A DNA stretch of 39,387 nucleotides, from contig CAUSFO010000008.1 of the NCBI GenBank assembly GCA_963530895.1, forward strand, positions 1 through 39,387. The letters run 5' to 3'. Position numbers and translations under genes: made by a program. The DNA comes from JABCPE02 sp963530895 (lineage in GTDB: Bacteria > Bacteroidota > Bacteroidia > Flavobacteriales > Weeksellaceae). The notes beneath the pieces were generated by a model. The model was not told the DNA's origin and ran no database searches. It saw only the letters and a list, made by a program, of their open reading frames with translations. Position 1 is the stretch's first letter, and each line of letters starts with the position of its first letter. Shown here in pieces: positions 16,142 through 23,651 of this stretch.

Positions 16142-16358
16142 ATTCAAAACTCACTAAAAATAGTGTTATTCTTATTTCCTTTGGTTTTCATAAGATAATA
16201 CATGCAGAGATATATAAAATTTTATTTCAAAAAATGATTTTAAATGCAGATAATTCTGCAAGTTATTCTCCAAGTGAATTAAAAATACTCTTCCAGAGGA
16301 TAAAAAGAATCTTTATGATAAAATATATGATACAAATTATTGGCAATGGGAAAAATAA
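16142..16358 (+). pseudogene. Chimeric remnant: signal-peptide copy joined to a second, dead zincin module
   Basis: Positions 16146-16188 match the 5' end of the 15738 gene (shared segment TTATTCTTATTTCCTTTG), with ATT where the ATG was. At 16189 the sequence changes to H-K-I-I-H-A-E-I-Y-K, clearly related to H-E-M-I-H-A-E-I-Y-R of the intact module, but with the catalytic Glu changed to Lys. After about 30 codons a frameshift occurs near 16275. The original C-terminus (L-P-E-D-K-K-N-L-Y-D-K-I-Y, ending W-Q-W-E-K) continues in another frame to the stop at 16358. No start codon or intact frame remains. Confidence 0.7.
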
Positions 16359-16810
16359 TATTAATAATTAATTTGCTATTTACCATTTCTATTTCTTGCC
16401 AAGAGATAATAGTAGAAATGAAGGATAATGATTCTATAAAAATAAATAAGATAAATAAGAATAAATATGGTATATATATAAGAAAATATAGAATATAATA
16501 AAACTCAAAAAAAGGTTGTTTTTCCAGATGGTATAGTTTGTGAAACTTGTAAGTTGGAGGTGATTTTTGTATTTACTAATAGACCTACAAAGCGAATTAC
16601 TAGAAAAAATAAGAGAGTTGTTTCTTCAGATGAATGGAAGTTTGGATTCTACCATATGTAAATTATATCAAAATAGGAGAAATATACTGGTACTGTTATA
16701 CAATAAGATGTATTGTGCTATTATAAATGTATAGGAATGGTAGTAGAATCAGCAATTAGAGGTAGAATATTTTTATATAAGATGATGATTATTTATTTTT
16801 AGAGAAGTAA
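16346..16810 (+). pseudogene. Decayed lipoprotein gene overlapping the second zincin module
   Basis: The ATG at 16346 opens a lipoprotein signal peptide (M-G-K-I-I-L-I-I-N-L-L-F-T-I-S-I-S-C), overlapping the end of the zincin remnant by 13 bases. That frame stops at 16498. The protein-like sequence continues in other frames: V-V-F-P-D-G-I-V-C-E-T-C-K-L-E-V from about 16515, then K-I-G-E-I-Y-W-Y-C-Y-T, then C-I-G-M-V-V-E-S-A-I-R-G-R, and finally D-D-D-Y-L-F-L-E-K with a stop at 16808-16810. At least three or four frameshifts have broken it. The tight overlap with a preceding module resembles effector-immunity pairs. Confidence 0.6.
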
Positions 16811-16816
16811 ATTTAT

Positions 16817-16824
16817 TATCTTTG
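16817..16824 (+). promoter_or_regulatory. -7 box for the 16849-17136 gene
   Basis: TATCTTTG matches TAnnTTTG, 25 bases before the ATG at 16849 and just after the end of the decayed locus. Confidence 0.5.
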
Positions 16825-16848
16825 TCTCTTAATAGTTAAATAAGAAAT

Positions 16849-17136
16849 ATGAAAAGTTTATTAATAGTAGGAGGGATTTTACTACTTATTTCGGGAGCGA
16901 TGTTTTACTATTCCACAGATTTTTTGTTAGAAAAAATCACGATGTCCCACATGATGGGAGTGATGGGCGGAATAGGAATTGGCCTTATCATCGGTGGAAT
17001 AGTGGGCTATATCAGTAAAGGTTCAGCGATAAGAGAGGAGAAAAAAAGAAAGCAGTTAGCCCAATTACAGAAACAAAACAAAGAATTAGAAAAGAAAGTA
17101 GAGAGCATCAATAATGATAGTTCTTCAAATATCTAA
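16849..17136 (+). CDS. Small membrane protein with two helices and a cytoplasmic coiled coil
   Basis: This 95-residue protein has two hydrophobic segments (about 5-25 and 35-57, the second Gly-rich: G-V-M-G-G-I-G-I-G-L-I-I-G-G). A Lys/Glu/Gln-rich coiled-coil tail (about 63-90) follows. I do not recognise a named family. It has its own -7 box and ends at a bidirectional terminator, so it is monocistronic. Confidence 0.75.
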   Translation: MKSLLIVGGILLLISGAMFYYSTDFLLEKITMSHMMGVMGGIGIGLIIGGIVGYISKGSAIREEKKRKQLAQLQKQNKELEKKVESINNDSSSNI

Positions 17137-17142
17137 AAGCAA

Positions 17143-17178
17143 TAAAAAAAAGCTCGGGAAATTTCCCGAGCTTTTTTT
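17143..17178. terminator. Bidirectional terminator, perfect palindrome
   Basis: A run of As, then AGCTCGGGAAATTTCCCGAG, then a run of Ts forms a fully symmetric hairpin. It serves the 16849 gene on the plus strand and the mlaE-mlaF-barrel operon on the minus strand. Confidence 0.9.
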
Positions 17179-17200
17179 GTTTAATGATAAAAATTTAAAT

Positions 17201-17818
17201 CTAAAATTGGTACCCAACCCCCAGAACTACGAAGCTTGGACGATTGTCATACCTCACAGTTTCGGAAAGATTGTTGCTGATAAATTCTCTTTGGTCTTTG
17301 GAGAAGCTTCCTTCGTATCTCGCATTGATGATGAAGTTAGACAATCTCGCCTCTGCACCCACCTGATAGCCGACAGTGAATCTGTTCCCTGCATTTTCTT
17401 TGAAATCATTCCATGTGTTCTCTTTTGCAAGGTTATAGGAAGCCACAGGCCCTACGAAAACCCCTAAATTATCCGAAACGAGATTTACTCCGACTAATAC
17501 AGGAACATCTATTCTGTTGGTTTTTGCTTTCAAAGTAGTTTTAGTTCTTCTTTCAGTGAATGAATTATTAAAAGAAGTGTAATAAATTTCAGGCATGATG
17601 AACAGTGGAGTAGAAGGGAGGTTTACTCTAGCTGAAAGCCCTACATTAAACCCTGCACTTTTGCTGCCAGAATCTGTGTAATCCAGTACAGATCTTTTTA
17701 TTTCAGACCATTTGGAAGAGCTAGTATTAAGCAAAACATTCGCTTTTACGCCTATTTTCACTTGTGAAAATCCCATTAATGAAAGCCCTAAAAGAGCCAT
17801 ACTTGAAATCTTTTTCAT
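17201..17818 (-). CDS. Outer-membrane beta-barrel protein (PorT-like / OMP_b-brl family)
   Basis: The precursor of about 205 residues starts at the Met at 17818 (M-K-K-I-S-S-M-A-L-L-G-L), giving a signal peptide that ends at G-F-S-Q. The longer frame to 17863 only adds non-signal residues. The mature protein has alternating amphipathic strands (V-K-I-G-V-K-A-N-V, F-N-V-G-L-S-A-R-V) and ends in an aromatic residue (G-V-G-Y-Q-F), the usual barrel C-terminus. It is the last gene after mlaE and mlaF, starting 37 bases after mlaF. A role with lipid transport is suggested only by position. Confidence 0.85.
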   Translation of the reverse strand: MKKISSMALLGLSLMGFSQVKIGVKANVLLNTSSSKWSEIKRSVLDYTDSGSKSAGFNVGLSARVNLPSTPLFIMPEIYYTSFNNSFTERRTKTTLKAKTNRIDVPVLVGVNLVSDNLGVFVGPVASYNLAKENTWNDFKENAGNRFTVGYQVGAEARLSNFIINARYEGSFSKDQREFISNNLSETVRYDNRPSFVVLGVGYQF

Positions 17819-17855
17819 AATATTTGAATTTAATCTGATAGGACTATAACGGAAT

Positions 17856-18629
17856 TTAAACATTTTTATTGTTATTTAATAAATATTGTCTCAGTTCTTT
17901 GAATAATTCGGAAGAATAAACAAAATCTATTAAATATTGGCTTTCCGCATTGATGAGGATATCTTTATTTCCTTCCCATTCTTTCACGCCTTTTCTTAGA
18001 TACACGATTTTCTCACCGATGGTCATCACCGAGTTCATATCGTGGGTGTTGATAATGGTAGTGGTGTTATATCTTCGGGTAATTTCTTTGATTAAATCAT
18101 CTATAACCTTCGATGTATAAGGGTCTAGCCCAGAGTTTGGTTCGTCGCAGAAGAGGTATTTAGGATTGTTCACGATGGCTCTCGCGATGGCAACCCTTTT
18201 CTGCATCCCCCCAGAAATTTCGGATGGGTACTTGTGGTCTGCGTTTTCTAGATGAACATCGTCTATTACTTCTTTTACGCGTTTTTTCTTCTCAGTATAG
18301 GTAAGATTAGTGAACATATCCAGCGGGAACATGATGTTTTCTTCCACGGTCATAGAGTCAAACAGCGCACTCCCTTGGAATACCGTTCCTATCTCTGCTC
18401 TCAGCTCTTGTTTCTGCTTTGGCGTCATTTCTACGATGTTTCGCCCATCGAAGAGGATGCTTCCGCTGGTAGGTTCAAAGACATTTAATAATGACTTCAA
18501 AAATACAGTTTTCCCAGAACCACTCTGCCCGATGATGAGATTTATTTTTCCTGACTCTAGCGTAGTGGTTATTCCTTTTAGAATTTCGGCATCCCCAAAA
18601 CTTTTCTTTAAATCTACTACTTCTATCAT
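17856..18629 (-). CDS. mlaF: MlaF-like ABC transporter ATPase
   Basis: Cytoplasmic ATPase of the MlaFE-type phospholipid transporter, which keeps outer-membrane lipid asymmetry in proteobacteria. The 257 residues show Walker A G-Q-S-G-S-G-K-T near residue 34, a Q-loop (F-Q-G-S-A-L-F), signature S-G-G-M-Q-K-R near 140, Walker B L-F-C-D-E-P-N-S-G-L-D and the switch T-H-D-M. F-Q-G-S-A-L-F-D-S-M-T-V and E-P-N-S-G-L-D-P are typical of this group. It overlaps the mlaE stop (TAATG) and should be translationally coupled. No MlaD-type gene is adjacent. Confidence 0.92.
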   Translation of the reverse strand: MIEVVDLKKSFGDAEILKGITTTLESGKINLIIGQSGSGKTVFLKSLLNVFEPTSGSILFDGRNIVEMTPKQKQELRAEIGTVFQGSALFDSMTVEENIMFPLDMFTNLTYTEKKKRVKEVIDDVHLENADHKYPSEISGGMQKRVAIARAIVNNPKYLFCDEPNSGLDPYTSKVIDDLIKEITRRYNTTTIINTHDMNSVMTIGEKIVYLRKGVKEWEGNKDILINAESQYLIDFVYSSELFKELRQYLLNNNKNV

Positions 18630-19378
18630 TAGCCTAAGAACATTTGAGTTAAAATTAAGTTAGCGATGATGATGGCTACAATAGTCCAAACTACCGCTTG
18701 GGTACTTGCACGCCCTACTTCCAGCGATCCGCCTTTTACATTATAACCGAAATATGCTGGAATGGTTGCAATCAGAAACGCAAAAACAGCTGTTTTCATA
18801 AAAGCATACCAAATAAAGAAAGTAGGGAAATCCATCTGAACCCCCGTAATATAGTTGGATTCCGTCCAAGAGCCAGTGAAAACCCCAGCCAAATATCCTC
18901 CGAAAACTCCCACTACGATACTGATGGCAATGAGCAGAGGATTAAAAATAATACAAGCCAAAATCTTCGGAAGGATAAGGAAGTTAGCCGAGTTCACTCC
19001 CATAATATCCAGAGCATCAATCTGTTCTGTCACCCGCATTGTCCCAATGGAAGAAGCGATGTAAGAGCCTACTTTTCCCGCTAAAATCACACTGATAATC
19101 GTAGGTGAAAATTCCAAGATGAGAACCACCTTGGTAGCGTGTCCTACATATGGCAGCGGAATAGGAATAGATGCTGTACTAAAGTTATTATACATCTGTA
19201 TAGCGACCACCGCCCCCACAAACAGGGAAGTGAATAATACTAAACCAAAAGAATCAACTCCCAAATCGTTGATTTCTCTCATGAAAAGCTTTGAAAAAAC
19301 CTTGGATTTCTGTGGTTTTCTCAGTACTTTTCCTAAAAGGAGTACATATTCTCCTAAACTTCTGAACATTCTAAACAT
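18629..19378 (-). CDS. mlaE: MlaE-like ABC transporter permease
   Basis: Inner-membrane permease partner of MlaF, 249 residues with about five to six hydrophobic segments. Family features include L-I-L-E-F-S-P-T-I-I-S-V-I-L-A-G-K-V-G and G-T-M-R-V-T-E-Q-I-D-A-L-D-I-M-G-V, the highly conserved coupling region. The first ATG (19378) lies almost at the transcript start expected from the -7 box at 19383-19390. Translation may therefore be leaderless or begin at the Met at 19369. The gene is first in the operon mlaE-mlaF-barrel and divergent from radA. Confidence 0.92.
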   Translation of the reverse strand: MFRMFRSLGEYVLLLGKVLRKPQKSKVFSKLFMREINDLGVDSFGLVLFTSLFVGAVVAIQMYNNFSTASIPIPLPYVGHATKVVLILEFSPTIISVILAGKVGSYIASSIGTMRVTEQIDALDIMGVNSANFLILPKILACIIFNPLLIAISIVVGVFGGYLAGVFTGSWTESNYITGVQMDFPTFFIWYAFMKTAVFAFLIATIPAYFGYNVKGGSLEVGRASTQAVVWTIVAIIIANLILTQMFLG

Positions 19379-19382
19379 GATG

Positions 19383-19390
19383 CAAAAATA
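19383..19390 (-). promoter_or_regulatory. -7 box for the mlaE operon
   Basis: On the minus strand this is TATTTTTG (TAnnTTTG). It is only 5 bases before the annotated ATG, implying a very short or absent leader. Confidence 0.4.
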
Positions 19391-19429
19391 ATCTTTTTTG
19401 TTTAAATTGCACCACCTAAAACATCATTT

Positions 19430-20782
19430 GTGGCAAAAGTAAAAACAGCATATTTCTGTCAGAATTGCGGAACACAGTATTCGCAGTGGCTTGGACAGTG
19501 CAGGAACTGCGGTTCTTGGAATACTCTGGTGGAGGAAATTGTAGAAAAAACAAAGTCGCCTACCTACCATATTTTGGGTGAAGGAAAACAAAAAGTAGTG
19601 ACGATAACAGATGTGGAGGTTAATGCCGAACATCGTATAAAAACTCCCAGCGAGGAGCTGAACAGGGTGCTGGGAGGAGGCATCGTGCTGGGTTCGGTTA
19701 CCTTGATAGGCGGCGAACCAGGGATTGGGAAATCTACATTGCTCCTGCAGCTTGCCCTGAAAATGAAAAAAAAAATACTCTATGTTTCAGGCGAGGAGAG
19801 TGCATCACAGATAAAAATGAGAGCGGACAGACTTACCGAAATCCAAAATCCAAATTGTTTCCTCTACACCGAGACTTCGGTGGAAAAAATCCTTTCCGAG
19901 GCGAAAAAACTTGAGCCAGATTTTGTGATTATAGACAGTATCCAGACGCTTCAGTCCCAGCTGATAGAGAGTTCGCCAGGGACAGTTTCGCAGATTAGGG
20001 AATGCTCTTCGGAGGTTATCAAATTTGCTAAAGAAACCAATATTCCAGTTTTCTTGGTGGGACACATCACGAAAGATGGGCAGATAGCAGGGCCAAAAGT
20101 TTTAGAACATATGGTGGATGTGGTTCTCAATTTTGATGGCGACAGAAATCACCTTTTCCGACTGCTGAGAGCGAGTAAGAACAGATTTGGTTCCACTTCT
20201 GAAATTGGGATTTATGAAATGATTTCAGCAGGATTAAAAGAAATAAAAAACCCTTCCGAAATCCTCATCACCAAAAAATCCGAAGACCTTTCAGGGAATG
20301 CAGTGGCGGTTACTTTAGAGGGAAACAGAGCCATGCTTCTGGAAATTCAGGCATTGGTAAGCAGTGCTGTCTATGGAACGCCGCAGCGTAGTTCCACAGG
20401 TTTTGACAGCAAGAGGCTGAATATGCTCCTTGCGGTTTTAGAAAAACGGGCTGGTTTTATGCTCGGTGCGAAGGATGTTTTCCTAAATATCACGGGAGGA
20501 ATGAAAACGGGCGACACGGCACTGGATTTGGCGGTAGTGGCAGCTATTCTTTCTTCCAATGAAGATGAAGCGATACCTGATAATGTTTGTTTTGCCGGAG
20601 AAATAGGACTCAGCGGAGAGATTCGCCCTGTTCCGCAGGTGGAGAAAAGAATTTTGGAGGCGGAGAAATTAGGCTACGAAAGGATTTTCATTTCTAAACA
20701 AAATAAACTTCCTAAAAAAGGCTTTAAAATAGAAATTGTGGAAGTCAGCAAAATAGAGGATTTTCATCAAAGATTGTTTTAG
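19430..20782 (+). CDS. radA: DNA repair protein RadA (Sms)
   Basis: RadA is a RecA-like ATPase that promotes branch migration during recombinational repair. The 450 residues contain all family parts: an N-terminal C4 zinc ribbon (Cys 10, 13, 24, 27), Walker A G-G-E-P-G-I-G-K-S-T near residue 94, the RadA-specific K-N-R-F-G motif near 250, and a C-terminal Lon-like domain (about 285-450). The GTG start gives the expected N-terminus M-A-K-V-K-T-A-Y-F-C. It is divergent from mlaE and followed closely by the ACP phosphodiesterase gene. Confidence 0.97.
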   Translation: MAKVKTAYFCQNCGTQYSQWLGQCRNCGSWNTLVEEIVEKTKSPTYHILGEGKQKVVTITDVEVNAEHRIKTPSEELNRVLGGGIVLGSVTLIGGEPGIGKSTLLLQLALKMKKKILYVSGEESASQIKMRADRLTEIQNPNCFLYTETSVEKILSEAKKLEPDFVIIDSIQTLQSQLIESSPGTVSQIRECSSEVIKFAKETNIPVFLVGHITKDGQIAGPKVLEHMVDVVLNFDGDRNHLFRLLRASKNRFGSTSEIGIYEMISAGLKEIKNPSEILITKKSEDLSGNAVAVTLEGNRAMLLEIQALVSSAVYGTPQRSSTGFDSKRLNMLLAVLEKRAGFMLGAKDVFLNITGGMKTGDTALDLAVVAAILSSNEDEAIPDNVCFAGEIGLSGEIRPVPQVEKRILEAEKLGYERIFISKQNKLPKKGFKIEIVEVSKIEDFHQRLF

Positions 20783-20832
20783 GAAGTCGGCGGGTTTTAT
20801 TGGCTTTATCAATTTTAAATGCAGAATACAAA

Positions 20833-21408
20833 ATGAATTTTTTAGCCCATTCTTATCTTTCTTTTTCCGAGGAACAGCTCGTTGGCAATATGATTGCGGA
20901 CTTTGTGAAGAACAGAGATGTAGCCCGCCTTCCAGAAAGCATACAGAAAGGCATAAAACTGCATAGAGCGATAGACACTTTCACGGATGCGCACCCTCTG
21001 ATACACGAAGCGAAGGCGCCTTTCCGACCGCTGGTGAGACTCTATTCTGGAGCGTTCGTGGATGTGGCGTTTGACTATTTCCTCGCAAATGATACCACCG
21101 AAAATTCCCAGCGCGAGTGGCAGGAGCATTCGCAAAGGGTCTATGCTGTCCTCCGCCGATACGAGGAATTTCTGCCCGAGGTTTTCAAAAAAGTTTTGGA
21201 TAAGATGCAGCAGGACGACTGGCTCTACAACTACCGAAATGAGTGGGGGATAGAGTACAGCTTTCGGAATGTGGTGAACAAAGCCCAGTTTCTGGACAAA
21301 ACCACTAATGTATTCCCGGCGTTTTTAGCAAATAAAGATTTCCTCCGTGAGAAATACGAAATTTTCTTCCCTGAAATAAAATCATTCGCGCAGGATTTTG
21401 TGGATTAA
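20833..21408 (+). CDS. acpH: Acyl carrier protein phosphodiesterase (AcpH-like)
   Basis: The enzyme family removes the 4'-phosphopantetheine arm from holo-ACP. The 191 residues begin M-N-F-L-A-H-S-Y-L-S-F, the family's usual N-terminus, so the Met at 20833 is preferred over an in-frame upstream start at 20800. Conserved features include G-N-M-I-A-D-F-V-K, L-H-R-A-I-D-T-F-T-D-A-H and the F-D-Y-F-L region, with metal-binding His and Asp as in HD-type enzymes. It starts 50 bases after radA and probably shares its transcript. Activity is inferred from family. Confidence 0.85.
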   Translation: MNFLAHSYLSFSEEQLVGNMIADFVKNRDVARLPESIQKGIKLHRAIDTFTDAHPLIHEAKAPFRPLVRLYSGAFVDVAFDYFLANDTTENSQREWQEHSQRVYAVLRRYEEFLPEVFKKVLDKMQQDDWLYNYRNEWGIEYSFRNVVNKAQFLDKTTNVFPAFLANKDFLREKYEIFFPEIKSFAQDFVD

Positions 21409-21466
21409 ATAAGAATATTTTTTATATGATAATTTTTTAGTTTATTTGCAATGTAAAATTATAGAT

Positions 21467-21916
21467 ATGAAAATAATTGGTATAGAAACACGCACGACAA
21501 ATCAAAATGGACAAGCAGTGCAGGACATCGGAGGTCTTTGGAATAGATTTTTTTCTGAAAATATCATCAGTAAAATCCCAAATGCAGTGAATAGCAATGT
21601 TTATGCTATCTATACAGACTACGAAAGTGATTATACAGGTGAATACACCACGCTTTTGGGACTGGAAGTATCTTCGCTTGATGAAATCCCAAGTGGGTTG
21701 GTTGGAAGAGAGTTTCCTAAACAGAACTCTAAAAAATTCCTTGCTAAAGGAGCGATGCCTCAAGCTGTAGCAGAAGCATGGCAAAAAATATGGGAACAAG
21801 ATAAGGTGCTAAATAGACTTTATCAGTATGATTATGAACTATACACAGAAAAATCTCAGCAAGGCGACCTCTCGGAGGTGGAGATTTTTATAGGTGTAAA
21901 AGATTCTGATATATAA
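21467..21916 (+). CDS. Stand-alone GyrI-like effector-binding domain protein
   Basis: The 149-residue cytoplasmic protein starting M-K-I-I-G-I-E-T has the GyrI-like/BmrR effector-binding fold pattern. This includes a G-L-W-N-R-F-F segment, Y-A-I-Y-T-D-Y-E, and the C-terminal Y-D-Y-E-L-Y-T-E-K with S-E-V-E-I-F-I-G-V-K. The Glu in that region binds cationic ligands in BmrR-type proteins. No DNA-binding domain is attached. The Met at 21467 is preferred over an in-frame start at 21446. The neighbouring AraC-type regulator carries a related C-terminal domain, so the two may sense similar small molecules. Confidence 0.8.
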   Translation: MKIIGIETRTTNQNGQAVQDIGGLWNRFFSENIISKIPNAVNSNVYAIYTDYESDYTGEYTTLLGLEVSSLDEIPSGLVGREFPKQNSKKFLAKGAMPQAVAEAWQKIWEQDKVLNRLYQYDYELYTEKSQQGDLSEVEIFIGVKDSDI

Positions 21917-21986
21917 AAAGAAATAAACTTAAATTTTTAAGAAGAATTTAAAATAATTTAATAAAGAAATATTAGTATATAACTCC

Positions 21987-22024
21987 ATTCCCTTTACTTT
22001 GGTAAGGGGAATTTTAGTTTTTAA
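21987..22024 (+). terminator. Terminator, first of two related copies
   Basis: ATTCCCTTTAC (21987-21997) pairs with GTAAGGGGAAT (22002-22012) with one G-U pair, loop TTTG, then T-rich. A near-identical hairpin lies at 25313-25336. Confidence 0.75.
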
Positions 22025-22080
22025 AGCTATGCAGTTTTGTTTTTAGCAAGATAGGAAAAGTTTTCTGATGAAAACGGCTG

Positions 22081-22088
22081 TATCTTTG
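22081..22088 (+). promoter_or_regulatory. -7 box for the AraC-type regulator gene
   Basis: TATCTTTG matches TAnnTTTG, 27 bases before the ATG at 22115. Confidence 0.5.
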
Positions 22089-22114
22089 TCCCATAAATTC
22101 AATGAACGACAGAT

Positions 22115-22966
22115 ATGAAACAGAATACCCGAAATGATTATGTCCAGCGTATCAATAGAGTGGCGGAATACATCAATAACCATCTGGACGAAGCGATAGA
22201 TGTACGGAAATTAGCAGAAATAGCCCATTTGTCTGATTTTCATTTTTGTAGGATTTTCAAAGCGATTAAAGATGAGTCGCCCATGGCTTTCATTGCTCGT
22301 TTGCGTATAGAAACAGCGGCACAGCTCCTGCGCTATTCTTCTCTTTTAGTGGAGGAAATAGCCTTTAATGTAGGATACGAATCTCCTGCCTCTCTTTCCA
22401 AAGCCTTTAAAAATCAATACGGTATCACACCTACTGAATACAGAACCAATAAAGATATTTACATTATGAAAAAAGAAATCATCAATCCAGATTTAGCCTT
22501 AAAAGCTCCGAAAATAGTAGAGCTTGAACCAAAAAATCTTATTTATGTCTCTCTTAAAGGAGCGTATGGCAGTCTCAATTATGAATGGGCTTATCAACAG
22601 CTGTGGGCGGTTATAAAAGAACAAAAACTCTTCACAAAAGGGATAGAATCTATATGTATCTCTCATGATGATCCAAAAATAACCGAAGCAGACCTACAGC
22701 GCACTGATGTTTGTCTTGCCGTTCACAAATCCGCACAGCCTTCAGGGGAAGTTAGCTGTAAACAGCTTGCAGGAGGCAAGTATGCAGTTTTCTTTTATCA
22801 AGGAAGTTATAGTAATCTTGGTGCTGTATGTGATGAAGCGATGCGCTGGGTAGTCAATAGCGAGTATGAGCTTCGCGATGAACCGATATTTGAGAAATAT
22901 CTGAACGACCGCCGCCGAACTACTGAAGAAAAACTAAAAACCGAAGTCTATATTCCTCTAAAATAA
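22115..22966 (+). CDS. AraC-family regulator with C-terminal GyrI-like effector domain
   Basis: The 283-residue regulator has an N-terminal pair of HTH motifs (about 10-110, with L-A-E-I-A-H-L-S-D-F-H-F-C-R-I-F and E-I-A-F-N-V-G-Y-E-S-P-A-S-L-S-K-A-F-K). After a linker comes a GyrI-like ligand-binding domain (about 125-283, with G-A-Y-G-S-L and the ending Y-L-N-D-R-R-R-T-T). This Rob/SoxS-plus-GyrI layout usually senses small hydrophobic or cationic compounds. It has its own -7 box and is followed 8 bases later by a membrane-protein gene, its probable partner or target. Confidence 0.92.
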   Translation: MKQNTRNDYVQRINRVAEYINNHLDEAIDVRKLAEIAHLSDFHFCRIFKAIKDESPMAFIARLRIETAAQLLRYSSLLVEEIAFNVGYESPASLSKAFKNQYGITPTEYRTNKDIYIMKKEIINPDLALKAPKIVELEPKNLIYVSLKGAYGSLNYEWAYQQLWAVIKEQKLFTKGIESICISHDDPKITEADLQRTDVCLAVHKSAQPSGEVSCKQLAGGKYAVFFYQGSYSNLGAVCDEAMRWVVNSEYELRDEPIFEKYLNDRRRTTEEKLKTEVYIPLK

Positions 22967-22974
22967 CCAATCTT

Positions 22975-23457
22975 ATGGAAATTACAAGAACAGAAAAAAC
23001 AATGGGGATAGTTTTGGCGTTTATTTTATTGCTACTCACTCTTTCGGGGAGCTATTATTTCTTCTTTATGCTGAAAGTAGATTTTGTGAAGTGGCTTGTT
23101 TATAACGCATGCTCTCCAAGCAGTTTAGTTTATCTGCTTTGTTTTATGATTTTTTTAGCAAAAAGGAAAATTTCTTATCTTCCTTTTGCATTTCTTCCTA
23201 TGTATTATTTTGGAACGATGGGGCTTTTTACTTTTACATGGAGCGGAGCCAATGTTTTTGCACAGCTTTCGCATATTACGATGACTCTCAATTTGCTTTG
23301 GGCAGGGTATATGCTCCATCGGGTAGGAAATCATAAAGCAACTGCACAGGGTTTGTTGTGGAGCATTTTATTCTTTGTTCCTTATATTGCTTTTGTGATG
23401 TATTATTCGCGAACGCATGCTGAAGAAATCAATAATTTATTACAAATGACACCTTAA
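22975..23457 (+). CDS. Four-helix membrane protein in the AraC-regulator operon
   Basis: The 160-residue protein has four hydrophobic segments (about 12-33, 40-62, 68-88 and 122-145). It has no signal peptide or known motif, and I do not recognise the family. It starts 8 bases after the AraC-type gene and is almost certainly co-transcribed with it. It may therefore act in the same response, perhaps detoxification or envelope sensing, but nothing in the sequence proves this. No strong terminator follows. Confidence 0.7.
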   Translation: MEITRTEKTMGIVLAFILLLLTLSGSYYFFFMLKVDFVKWLVYNACSPSSLVYLLCFMIFLAKRKISYLPFAFLPMYYFGTMGLFTFTWSGANVFAQLSHITMTLNLLWAGYMLHRVGNHKATAQGLLWSILFFVPYIAFVMYYSRTHAEEINNLLQMTP

Positions 23458-23572
23458 AATATAAATTAAACCTATTGTAAAGGTAAAAAATAGGGAGGTA
23501 AAATTGTTTTTAATGAAAAATTGTTGAATTTTTATTACATTTGGAATCATTACTTGATGTTTAATAAAACTT

Positions 23573-23580
23573 TATTTTTG
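23573..23580 (+). promoter_or_regulatory. -7 box for the Crp/Fnr-family gene
   Basis: TATTTTTG matches TAnnTTTG, with a TTG at 23554-23556 in roughly the -33 position. A second match, TACATTTG, lies at 23536-23543. Confidence 0.4.
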
Positions 23581-23651
23581 TGAAAGTTTTTTAAACAAAA
23601 TATCAATGAAGAAAAATTTTAATAGGAATAAAAATTTGACAGCAAAAAATC

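Noticed and set aside
13771..16810. All frameshifts here as plain sequencing errors
   Set aside because: The large core genes elsewhere in the window are intact, and this locus also shows a lost start codon, a catalytic Glu-to-Lys change and a chimeric junction, which base-calling errors do not produce. Single-base errors at 13807-13810 or in the T6 run at 33113 cannot be ruled out from sequence alone.
17114..17467. A 117-codon plus-strand frame across the terminator and the barrel gene
   Set aside because: It runs antisense to the barrel protein and through a perfect bidirectional terminator. It is a shadow of the real gene.
18252..19391. Several plus-strand frames over mlaE and mlaF
   Set aside because: They are antisense to an intact operon with clear ABC-transporter motifs.
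23465..23510. A terminator after the membrane protein at 22975-23457
   Set aside because: The CCTATT/AATAGG pairing has a long loop and no T-run. It is too weak to call.
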